Made by a program: the position numbers and the translations under genes. Below are positions 36,304 to 42,860 of a stretch of DNA of 64,000 nucleotides, one piece after another. The DNA is from Ruminococcus albus AD2013. Lineage in GTDB: Bacteria; Bacillota; Clostridia; Oscillospirales; Ruminococcaceae. The stretch lies in contig NZ_JAGS01000001.1 of the NCBI RefSeq assembly GCF_000526775.1, positions 3,658,001-3,722,000 of the forward strand, in the 5' to 3' direction. Under the pieces are notes generated by a model. That model made no database searches and had not been told where the DNA came from. It saw nothing but the letters and a program-made list of their open reading frames with translations. Numbering within the stretch: position 1 is the stretch's first letter; the number at the start of each line of letters is the position of its first letter.

Positions 36304-36855
36304 ATGAAAAAACTGATAAGCGGCATGACCGCATTTACAATTGCAAGTATGATGACAGTTACAGCTTTTGCAGAAGCAGCCATCAGTAATACGACTATCA
36401 CCCCTAAAGGCGGCGACCCTTTTGACGTGAACCCTACCCCCGAAACGGCGGGCGCGACGGTCGAATTTAACGTTGACCCGACCTACACCGTGACAATACC
36501 CGCAAGCTTCGAGCTTACAGGCGAATACGGACAACAGTATTCGGGCAGCGGCACCATTCAGACCGGCAAGGTATTCCTGAATGAGGGCGAAAAGATAGTT
36601 GTCACCCTAACAAGCGCAAGCAAGTTCAATATGTTCCACGAGGGTGCAGGCGAGTATAAGCTCCCCTACACCGCCGAGGGAAGTTTTGGCAAGCTGACAA
36701 ACAAGGAAACAGGCGGCAAGGTAGCCGAATTTCCCACCTCGACCGAACCCGCAAGTGCCGGTATCTCTTTCACCACCGATGAGACACCCACATTCGCAGG
36801 CAAGTACACCGACCCCGTAGTATTCGGAATTTCTATTGAAAAGGAGCCATCATAA
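36304..36855 (+). CDS. Secreted IPA-module protein
   Basis: The 183-residue protein has a signal peptide (MKKLISGMTAFTIASMMTVT, cleavage after AFA) and little else than the operon's shared module: VDPTYTVTIPASFELTGE at the start and FAGKYTDPVVFGISIE at the end. Between them lies a stretch containing KIVVTLTSASKFNMFHEGAG. The stop overlaps the start of the next gene by one base (TAATG), so translation is coupled. The fold is probably an all-beta sandwich. Role unknown; its company suggests a surface polymer or adhesin subunit. Confidence 0.7.
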   Translation: MKKLISGMTAFTIASMMTVTAFAEAAISNTTITPKGGDPFDVNPTPETAGATVEFNVDPTYTVTIPASFELTGEYGQQYSGSGTIQTGKVFLNEGEKIVVTLTSASKFNMFHEGAGEYKLPYTAEGSFGKLTNKETGGKVAEFPTSTEPASAGISFTTDETPTFAGKYTDPVVFGISIEKEPS

Positions 36856-37586
36856 TGAAAGCTAAAAGATTACTGGCGGCAGGAATGGCGCTGACTATGA
36901 TATCATCTGTATGCACCATCACCGCAAACGCTATGCAGATATTCGTCAAGACCATTACAGGCAAAACTATAACTCTTGATGTTGAACCCAGTGACACGAT
37001 AGAGAACGTTAAGGCTAAAATACAGGATAAAGAGGGCGTAGCTCCGGATGCACAAAGACTCATCTTTGCAGGCAAACAGCTTGAAAATAACAAAACTCTT
37101 GCAGATTACAATATCCAGAAAGAAAGCACCCTGCATATAATCTTTAACCTTACACAAATAGTTCCCGATACCGATAATTTACCTGACCCTAAGCCATCTT
37201 CCGCAGGACTGGAAGTTTCATATGAGGTATCGCCCACCTACACAGTAGTTATCCCCGCAAGCGTAACTCTATCAGACACCGAAGAGACCACCAAGCCGAT
37301 AACTGCAACAGACGTCAGACTTGCGCAGGATTCAAAGATAGTTGTCACCCTTGACAGCGCATCTAATACCGCAAGCGGAAGTACATTCAATGCAAAGATA
37401 GGTGATTCCACCGCGAATTACACCATCAAGTCCGATAATGCAGACGTATCGGTAGGCGGTACGGTCGCAGAGTTCGATACCAAGACAGGCGAGCAGTCCA
37501 AGACACTGGCATTCTCCAAGGCAACAGGCGCGACCTACGCAGGCAAGCACACCGAAACGCTGACCTTTGGTATCAAAGTTGAATAA
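36855..37586 (+). CDS. Secreted protein with an N-terminal ubiquitin domain and IPA module
   Basis: The 243-residue protein has a signal peptide (residues 1-26, ending ITANA). Residues 27-94 then match eukaryotic ubiquitin at 59 of the first 68 positions: MQIFVKTITGKTITLDVEPS is followed by DTIENVKAKIQDKEGVAPDA, QRLIFAGKQLENNKTLADYN and IQKESTLHI. All seven ubiquitin lysines and the Ile44 and His68 surface residues are kept. The C-terminal LRLRGG tail needed for conjugation is replaced by FNLTQIVPDT. Predicted signal cleavage would expose exactly the ubiquitin Met1. The rest (YEVSPTYTVVIPASVTLSD ... YAGKHTETLTFGIKVE) is the shared module. Capture of a eukaryotic gene, perhaps from rumen protozoa or fungi, is likely. 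Confidence 0.92.
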   Translation: MKAKRLLAAGMALTMISSVCTITANAMQIFVKTITGKTITLDVEPSDTIENVKAKIQDKEGVAPDAQRLIFAGKQLENNKTLADYNIQKESTLHIIFNLTQIVPDTDNLPDPKPSSAGLEVSYEVSPTYTVVIPASVTLSDTEETTKPITATDVRLAQDSKIVVTLDSASNTASGSTFNAKIGDSTANYTIKSDNADVSVGGTVAEFDTKTGEQSKTLAFSKATGATYAGKHTETLTFGIKVE

Positions 37587-37598
37587 GGAGGAACCGAT

Positions 37599-38105
37599 AT
37601 GAAAAAACTGATAAGCGGACTTTCCGCACTTGCAATACTGGCAATGCCTGTTACGGCATTCGCAGAACCCACCACGATAAACGAGACTAGCGACCCACAG
37701 TCGGCTAATGCTGTCATCACCACCGAGATAGCACCTGCTTACATCGTGACTATCCCCCTCGACACCAAGGTGACATTCAATACCGAGAATACCGATTTCG
37801 GCACCATCGAACTTACAAAGGCACAGCTCGACCCCGGCAAGGCGGTAAAAGTATCCCTGGTCACCGACAGCAAGATGGAGAACAAGGCTGACGAGGAAAA
37901 GACCCTTGCATACACCATTTTCGAGGGAACAAGCGATGCCGTTAACGAAAATGTATTCACTTCCGCAGAATACACCGCAGTAGGTGATAAAACAGACCTT
38001 ACCATAAATATCACCGCGGAAGACTGGCAGACCGCATACGCAGGTGAGTACAGTGACACCGTGACATTCAATGTTGAATACACTGATGCAGCACCCAGGA
38101 CATAA
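37599..38105 (+). CDS. Secreted IPA-module protein
   Basis: The 168-residue protein has a signal peptide almost the same as that of the gene at 36304 (MKKLISGLSALAILAMPVTA, cleavage after AFA), followed by one shared module: AYIVTIPLDTKVTFNTEN at the start and YAGEYSDTVTFNVEYTD at the end. GGAGG lies 8 bases before the ATG and the gene follows the ubiquitin gene by 12 bases. It is the smallest complete member of the series. Confidence 0.7.
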   Translation: MKKLISGLSALAILAMPVTAFAEPTTINETSDPQSANAVITTEIAPAYIVTIPLDTKVTFNTENTDFGTIELTKAQLDPGKAVKVSLVTDSKMENKADEEKTLAYTIFEGTSDAVNENVFTSAEYTAVGDKTDLTINITAEDWQTAYAGEYSDTVTFNVEYTDAAPRT

Positions 38106-38117
38106 GGAGTTGATCGC

Positions 38118-38681
38118 ATGAAAAAAATAGCAGTATTCCTGCTTTGTCTTTCCATGCTGACCTGCACCGTCATAACAGTCTGCGCCGAGGGATCTGACCA
38201 GACACCGGGCGAAGCTACTATCGGAACTGAAGTTCCGGATAAACACAAGCTCAGGCTTACGGTCACAGGTGATGTTGATGTAAAAGTCAATGGTGAAGAC
38301 GGAAAGGAGTTCACTGTCGATCGACTTTCCGAGCCTGTTCTCGAGATCAAGGCTAAGGACGGCGAGCAGATCACTAAAGTCGTACTGAACGGCGAAGACG
38401 TTACTGACCAGTTGAAGGACGGCAAGCTGAAACTGCCCGGCATATATGAGGACAGTGAGTATGTCCTGTCTGCCGAAACAGAGAATATATCCGATCCCTC
38501 AAGCAAATCCGAAAGCAGTTCAAAAAAGGCTGAAACTGTTTCAGCAAACAGCCCCAAGCCAAATGCTAGCAATGCTAATCCCGCAACAGGTGTTGCAGGC
38601 GGTGTGTCGTTAGGCACAGCGGTCCTGCTTGCAGCTATCGGTATCGCAAGAAATAAAGGCAGTGAAGACGAAAAAGAATGA
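38118..38681 (+). CDS. Cell-wall-anchored protein with NPATG sorting-like signal
   Basis: The 187-residue protein has a signal peptide (MKKIAVFLLCLSMLTCTVIT) and a beta-rich domain (KHKLRLTVTGDVDVKVNGED, LKDGKLKLPGIYEDSEYVLS). A Ser/Lys-rich spacer follows, then NPATGVAGG, a hydrophobic helix (VSLGTAVLLAAIGIA) and a charged tail (RNKGSEDEKE). This ending has the layout of a sortase substrate, with NPATG in place of LPxTG. As the last gene of the operon it could tether the other secreted proteins to the wall. A terminator follows 10 bases later. Confidence 0.72.
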   Translation: MKKIAVFLLCLSMLTCTVITVCAEGSDQTPGEATIGTEVPDKHKLRLTVTGDVDVKVNGEDGKEFTVDRLSEPVLEIKAKDGEQITKVVLNGEDVTDQLKDGKLKLPGIYEDSEYVLSAETENISDPSSKSESSSKKAETVSANSPKPNASNANPATGVAGGVSLGTAVLLAAIGIARNKGSEDEKE

Positions 38682-38691
38682 TATCCTGCGA

Positions 38692-38728
38692 AACAGACCT
38701 GACTAGCTATCCGGCAGTCAGGTCTGTT
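38692..38728 (+). terminator. Terminator of the secreted-protein operon
   Basis: A perfect 13-bp stem (AACAGACCTGACT and complement), followed by CTTTAT. Confidence 0.88.
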
Positions 38729-38920
38729 CTTTATGACAAAAATATCATTCTGCAAATAAACACCGTCAATTATGAAAATCATAGCACAAAAGACCCTGAC
38801 AATATACGTTAACTCATCCTATTTCCATTCGCCTATGTTTACTACCACCCTGATAAAATATCTGAGCGTATCCCATGTGGAAGTGCTATCGTAATTTGTC
38901 ACAAGTGTCGGGTGTTCTAG

Positions 38921-39742
38921 TTCGCAGATGAAAGTTTTTGCAAGGATTTTCTGCTTGATATCCGCTTTGAAAAGGGCTTTGCCTGCCCGTTCTGCGGTGG
39001 CTCTGAGTACCGCAGGATAAGGTCACGACATCTGCTGCGCTGCAAGTTCTGTAAAGCAGATATATCCGCCACAAACGGAACTTTTATGCACAGAACACAT
39101 ATTCCGCTCAGACTGTGGATAGTCACCGCATTCCTCATTATGAGCAACAAATGCAGCGTTTCTGCTGTTACGCTGATGAGGTCTTTGGGGGTGACCTACA
39201 AGACAGCCTGGTACATCCTTCATCGCATCAGAAAAGCTATGAAATGCCGTGAAGAACGCTATTTGCTCGACGGGATCGTTGAACTTGATGACACGTATCT
39301 CGGTGCTCCGACTCACGGTAAAAAGCGTGGCAGAGGTACTGAAAAAGTCAAGATGATCGTAGCTTTATCGAAGAACGCAGCAGGAAATCCCGAGTACGTT
39401 AAAATGAGCGATGTGCCGAATTTAAAGGGCATAACTGTGGGTAGATTTGCCAGGGATAATATCCGCGCAGGCTCGAAGATCGAGAGTGATAATGCTCGAA
39501 GTTACAAGAAACCGCTGGCACAGAAATACTTCCATGTTTTTGAGACATATGATCCGACAAGCGGTCAGCTGAACTGGATGCATAAAGTTATATCAAACTT
39601 CAAAGCAATGATCATGGGAACTTACCACGGAAACGAAAAGATCCACACAGCGTTATATGCTGCCGAATACTGTTACAAATTCAACCGCCGCAAACTGGGA
39701 AACAGTGCGTATTTAAGGCTTTTGGCTGCTTTGGTGCAGTGA
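38921..39742 (+). pseudogene. IS1595-family (ISXO2-like) transposase, 5'-truncated
   Basis: The 273-codon frame opens directly after a TAG and has no start codon before an internal ATG at 39086. The N-terminal zinc ribbon is present (FACPFCGG ... LLRCKFCKADISATNGT), then the DDE-type core of ISXO2 transposases: ELDDTYLG, KIESDNARSYK and YHGNEKIHTALYAAEYCYKF. The first residues and the left end of the element are missing. The core itself looks intact, so truncation probably came from a recombination at about 38920. An internal start would give a protein without the zinc ribbon. Confidence 0.8.
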
Positions 39743-40350
39743 TCTTACTTGTGGTGTGTTAAGGGGATAACCATATTTTGAAATCATCAAAAAAAAGCAA
39801 AAATACTCCTTCCGACCTTATGGCACTTTTCTCATTCTTCCGCCTCTCAATCCTTTTATCAAATCTTTTTTCATTCAAACAACTTTCTCGCTTCCCGTTT
39901 TTTATAAACATCCGTTCTATCATCTTCCGGTACATCATTCCCACAAAAACAACTATATATAATTTCCCGCTTAAAGATTATATATAGTTGAGAATCAAAA
40001 TTGCATGCTCTTAATTTTTCCTGAATACTTCATTTTGTTTTACTAATAGTGTTTTTTTCTTTTCATATACTCCGTTATTTTTTCCGTATAAAAGAAAAGG
40101 CCCCGCATAATGCGAGGTCAATCATGTTGGATCATGCAGGAGTAAAAATGCATCCGACTGCTTTGCAGGCAGTCTTCAGTTCTTTAATCTCTTTTTCTTC
40201 TCCAATACTCTTCATAATAGAGTTTAATATGCATATAATAATCAAAACTTTAGTTTTACATAACGCTTGACTTTGAATTGCAATTATATTATACTTTGAA
40301 TTACAGTAACTTAAAACTTTGAAATTTCGTTTTTTTGAGGAGGTATTATT
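39743..40350. other. Spacer: diverged BspA upstream copy and decayed paralogue of the 55-residue gene
   Basis: Bases 39795-40080 are a diverged copy of the BspA upstream repeat, with a perfect 12-bp palindrome (AACTATATATAA/TTATATATAGTT, 39951-39989). At 40132-40250 on the minus strand lies a second version of the 17016-17183 gene; it keeps YEEYWRRKR and the FTPA ending, but a deletion shifts the frame. Its terminator stem is at 40099-40119. Confidence 0.6.
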
Positions 40351-41521
40351 AGGCTGAACAGAATAGCATAAAAAGCGCTGTTTCGTCTTGCAGAGCAGTT
40401 CCCGATAGTAGGAATCACAGGTCCAAGACAGAGTGGCAAATCCACGCTTACAAAGATCACCTTCCCCGACAAAAAGTATGTAACTTTTGATGATAAAAAT
40501 ATGCGTGAACTTGCAAAATCAAACCCTGCCGACTTTATTATGGCATTTCAAAATGGTGCCATTATTGACGAAGCGCAAAAGGTGCCTGAGATATTTGATG
40601 CGCTTAAGCTTCATGTTGACAGCGCTCCTTTCACACCGGGGAAATTCATTCTCATCTGTTCAAGCCAGTTCAGGCTTAGAAAGAATATGTCCGACAGCCT
40701 TGCAGGAAGGGCTGCTTTTCTGAAACTGCTCCCTTTTTCCATTAAAGAGCTTAAAGATGCTGACCTTATGCCCAAGAACGCTTATGACCTTATTTTCGGA
40801 GGACAGTATCCTCCGCTTTATGACAATGAAAAGCATTATATTGCAGAAGACTGGTTTGAGAGCTATATCGACACCTATCTTGATCTTGATGTTAAAGACC
40901 AGATCAATAAGAGTAATCTGTCAACATTCAGAAAGTTCATTCAGATATGTGCTATATACAGTGGGCAGATTCTTTCAATGGACAGCATAGCTAAGCAGAT
41001 AGGAATTTCCCAACCCACAGTAAAAAGCTGGCTGTCTATTCTTGAAAACTCATATATCATTCATTTTCTGGAGCCTGATACGAACAATCTTGGGCGTTCG
41101 ATAGTAAAGACACCAAAGCTGTATTTTGTCGATTCGGGACTGCTGTGTCATTTGTTAAGGCTGGAGAACAAAGAAGATCTGCTTCTGAGCAAGTACAAAG
41201 GTGCTGTTGTTGAGACCTGTGCCGTAGCAGAGATGCTGAAAAACAGAATGAATCAGGCAAAAAAAACCTAATCTAACATTTTACAGAGACAGCAACGGTT
41301 TTGAAGTAGACACCATAGCCGACTGGAAACACACATTTGCAGTAGAGATAAAAAGCTCAAGCGATGCGGAAGCAAAACTGTCTGCAAACACTAAAAAGTA
41401 TCTTACACTGCGAAATGACGACAATGCCCATAATGCAGTATTCTATCTCGGTGATATCAGCATGACGATCAATGATACAATGTATGTCAGCTGGAAGGAT
41501 TGGGGAGATCACCTTAATTAA
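40351..41521 (+). pseudogene. AAA ATPase with DUF4143 domain, inactivated
   Basis: GAGGAGG precedes RLNRIA, a TAA stop and then KALFRLAEQFPIVGITGPRQ SGKSTL (Walker A), AIIDEAQKVPE (Walker B), FILICSSQFRLRKNMSDSLA and GRAAFLKLLPFS. The DUF4143 part follows (PLYDNEKHYIAEDWFESYID, QIGISQPTVKSWLSILENS, KLYFVDSGLLCHLLRL). The frame breaks at a run of eight A (41259-41266); removing one A restores YRDSNGFEVDTIADWKH and AVEIKSSSDAEAKL to a stop at 41521. With a nonsense codon at the start and a shift near the end, the gene is dead unless both are sequencing or slippage effects. Confidence 0.85.
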
Positions 41522-41584
41522 TCTGATCGAAATTTATTAAGGTTTAGATCCAACTCTACTCCATGTTATCAAGTAATAGAGCTG

Positions 41585-41635
41585 TTTTTATTATAGAAGG
41601 AATTTTTACGTGATATAAGCACTCTATAATAAAAA
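41585..41635. terminator. Long AT-rich hairpin before the tRNA array
   Basis: TTTTTATTATAGA pairs perfectly with TCTATAATAAAAA over a 25-base loop. It may insulate the array from upstream transcription. Confidence 0.55.
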
Positions 41636-41652
41636 ATATACCTACGGTTTAC

Positions 41653-41681
41653 TTGATTTTTTCTTGTAGATATGATATAAT
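41653..41681 (+). promoter_or_regulatory. Promoter of tRNA module 1
   Basis: TTGATT, 17-base spacer, TATAAT. GAAAGGAG lies 9 bases before the leader ATG. The three module promoters share the 17-base spacing and TATAAT. Confidence 0.85.
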
Positions 41682-41713
41682 GACCTCAACATCAAAGAAA
41701 GGAGAAAACCGAG

Positions 41714-41842
41714 ATGAATAAGTTCACTGTTTCATATCTGTATAGCGAATCATTATTGAGCCTCGTCCTCGAATTGGAAGAGACTTCTTTTGTGCTGCGT
41801 ACAGATAAAGTGGATGAACATTTCGGGATTTCTTGTTTCTAA
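41714..41842 (+). CDS. Leader peptide of tRNA module 1, Leu/Glu-rich
   Basis: The 42-codon ORF reads MNKFTVSYLYSESLLSLVLE followed by LEETSFVLRT and a short tail ending ISCF. Between residues 9 and 23 it has six Leu and five Glu, with codons GAA, TTA, TTG, CTC, CTC, GAA, TTG, GAA, GAG in a cluster. The tRNAs behind it have anticodons for UUG, UUA and GAA. The codons TTGTGCTGCGTAC (41792-41804) code for VLRT and lie just after the Leu/Glu cluster; they can pair with the terminator arm downstream. The residues SFVLRTD are conserved as LFVLHTN in leader 2, from a nearly identical DNA stretch. I read it as a ribosome-stalling sensor for charged Leu and Glu tRNA. Confidence 0.85.
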   Translation: MNKFTVSYLYSESLLSLVLELEETSFVLRTDKVDEHFGISCF

Positions 41843-41864
41843 GTATTATTGATCCTTGTAAGTG

Positions 41865-41897
41865 AAACACCGTCTGTTTGCAGCAGGCGGTGTTTTT
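41865..41897 (+). terminator. Attenuator of tRNA module 1
   Basis: A 12-bp stem (AAACACCGTCTG with CAGGCGGTGTTT, two G-U) with a 7-base loop and TTTTTG after it, ending 6 bases before the first tRNA-like gene. Alternative pairing: TGCTGCGTACAGA (41793-41805, in the leader ORF) with TCTGTTTGCAGCA (41873-41885), 12 of 13 positions. That would take away the 5' arm and loop. Confidence 0.88.
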
Positions 41898-41902
41898 GTT
41901 AT

Positions 41903-41997
41903 GCCCGTGTGTATGAACGTTATCAACATAGTTGATAACTAGCATACATTTATGTTTTAGAAACAGGCTTTTTGGGGTTCGAGTCTTCCCACGGGTA
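41903..41997 (+). tRNA. tRNA-like gene with inserted D-loop hairpin, possibly tRNA-Leu(UAG)
   Basis: Acceptor arms GCCCGTG and CACGGGT pair (one G-U) and a T-arm with TTCGAGT is present. A TATG/CATA D-stem encloses a 27-base loop with a perfect 8-bp hairpin (GTTATCAA/TTGATAAC). The most plausible anticodon loop is TTTAGAA, that is UAG for leucine, but its stem is weak (three good pairs). Total length is 95 bases. It may be a degenerate tRNA, or one with an insertion. No CCA is encoded. Confidence 0.45.
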
Positions 41998-42005
41998 ATA
42001 TTTTT

Positions 42006-42080
42006 GCGGGATTGGCGGAACAGGCATACGCGACGGTCTCAAATACCGTTTTATTCAGGGTTCGACTCCCTGATTCCGCA
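42006..42080 (+). tRNA. tRNA-Leu(CAA) anticodon on a class I body
   Basis: Acceptor GCGGGAT/ATTCCGC (one G-U), D-arm GCG/CGC with GG in the loop, anticodon stem ACGGT/ACCGT with loop CTCAAAT (anticodon CAA), T-arm CAGGG TTCGACT CCCTG, A73. The variable region is only six bases, whereas bacterial leucine tRNAs have a long variable arm. No CCA encoded. Confidence 0.85.
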
Positions 42081-42087
42081 TTTTTAT

Positions 42088-42160
42088 GCTCTCGTAGACC
42101 AACGGCAGAGTCAACGGACTTAAACCCCGTGTAGTGTGAGTTCGAATCTCACCGGGAGCA
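42088..42160 (+). tRNA. tRNA-Leu(UAA) anticodon on a class I body
   Basis: Acceptor GCTCTCG/CGGGAGC, D-stem GAC/GTC, anticodon loop CTTAAAC (UAA) on a stem with an A-C mismatch next to the loop, T-arm GTGAG TTCGAAT CTCAC, A73. The variable region is five bases. Same anomaly as the preceding gene, with an unrelated body sequence. Confidence 0.8.
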
Positions 42161-42195
42161 TCAGGATCAATATATTTAGAAAGGAGATGTTTTCA

Positions 42196-42420
42196 ATGCC
42201 GGTGATAGATGTCAAAGCAACAGGAGCGAATATTAAAGCTATAATGAAAATGAAGGGCTTCAAGATCGCTGATGTTCAGGCAAGGTGCGGTTTCAATACT
42301 CCGCAGGCTATTTTCAAGTGGCTGCGTGGAGATACTGTGCCAACTATCGATAATATGATAATCATAGCCGATATGTTCGGCGTGACTATCGATCAGATAG
42401 TTATAATTAAGAAGATCTGA
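42196..42420 (+). CDS. Small XRE-type HTH protein embedded in the tRNA array (copy 1)
   Basis: The 74-residue protein starts MPVIDVKATGANIKAIMKMK, with AAGGAG 10 bases upstream; a longer frame would overlap the tRNA gene before it. It is one HTH domain: GFKIADVQARCGFNTPQAIF (recognition helix with 'PQAIFKWLRG'), then DNMIIIADMFGVTIDQIVII. Family knowledge: such single-domain 'KATGANIK...PQAI.KW..G' proteins are common in clostridia, often on mobile elements. It lies between tRNA-Leu and tRNA-Glu in the same transcription unit and therefore falls under the same attenuator. A paralogue sits in module 2. Confidence 0.88.
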   Translation: MPVIDVKATGANIKAIMKMKGFKIADVQARCGFNTPQAIFKWLRGDTVPTIDNMIIIADMFGVTIDQIVIIKKI

Positions 42421-42444
42421 CTGTTATTCCGGTAACAGTCATAA

Positions 42445-42516
42445 GGCTGCATCGTCTAATGGTCAGGACACAAGGTTTTCAACCTTGAAACGTGGGTTCA
42501 ACTCCCACTGCGGTCA
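42445..42516 (+). tRNA. tRNA-Glu(UUC)
   Basis: GGCTGCA/TGCGGTC acceptor with two G-U pairs, anticodon loop TTTTCAA, T-arm GTGGG TTCAACT CCCAC, A73. Regular cloverleaf; no CCA encoded. A GTAGCTT/AAGCTAC hairpin (42522-42538) follows and may end module 1. Confidence 0.92.
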
Positions 42517-42538
42517 TTAATGTAGCTTACAAAGCTAC

Positions 42539-42567
42539 TTGACAATTCTCTGTATGAGTGTTATAAT
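42539..42567 (+). promoter_or_regulatory. Promoter of tRNA module 2
   Basis: Perfect TTGACA, 17-base spacer, TATAAT. AAAGGGTG lies 8 bases before the leader ATG. Confidence 0.92.
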
Positions 42568-42627
42568 AAGTTACAACAAGAGGGGAGCAACGATCTCCCG
42601 AAATTATATTACGAAAGGGTGAAAACA

Positions 42628-42765
42628 ATGAATTCTATCATGAACAATACTGTTGTCAGATCATATGATGATTACCAGTGCTTCTTTAGCTTTAGTTTTG
42701 ATTGGCAAGACGAAGGCTTATTTGTGCTGCATACGAACACCGGTAATTGTTCAGTTCAAAGATAG
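42628..42765 (+). CDS. Leader peptide of tRNA module 2, Asp/Gln/Cys/Phe/Trp
   Basis: The 45-codon ORF reads MNSIMNNTVVRS, then YDDYQCFFSFSFDWQDEG and LFVLHTNTGNCSVQR. The middle block has codons GAT GAT TAC CAG TGC TTC TTT ... GAT TGG CAA GAC. The tRNAs behind it are Asp, Gln(CUG), Cys, Phe, Gln(UUG) and Trp: every amino acid is in the block, both Gln codon types are there, and the order is nearly the same. Directly after the block, TTTGTGCTGCATAC (42721-42734) can pair with the attenuator. TTACCAGTG (42672-42680, the Tyr-Gln-Cys codons) can pair with CACCGGTAA (42738-42746) as a competing '1:2' hairpin. This is the strongest case in the array for attenuation by charged-tRNA shortage. Confidence 0.9.
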   Translation: MNSIMNNTVVRSYDDYQCFFSFSFDWQDEGLFVLHTNTGNCSVQR

Positions 42766-42794
42766 AGTTTATTGACCATCTTCTGAAAGAATAT

Positions 42795-42831
42795 AACCGT
42801 CTGTATGTAGTGCAAACTCATACAGACGGTT
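42795..42831 (+). terminator. Attenuator of tRNA module 2
   Basis: A perfect 13-bp stem, AACCGTCTGTATG with its complement, an 11-base loop and TTCTTATTC after it. Alternative pairing: GTATGTAGTGCAAA (42803-42816, 5' arm and loop) with TTTGTGCTGCATAC in the leader ORF; all 14 positions pair, three as G-U. Terminator and antiterminator exclude each other. Confidence 0.9.
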
Positions 42832-42860
42832 TTCTTATTCTATCGGAAGGTGGTATTATT

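Noticed and set aside
37332..38782. Two long minus-strand frames opposite the ubiquitin gene and its neighbours
   Set aside because: Sense-strand genes have signal peptides, ribosome-binding sites and shared modules. The antisense frames are low-complexity and lack starts.
42136..42195. Longer start for the HTH protein, overlapping tRNA-Leu(UAA)
   Set aside because: It would run through the tRNA T-arm; the ATG at 42196 has a proper AAGGAG site and matches the start of the paralogue.
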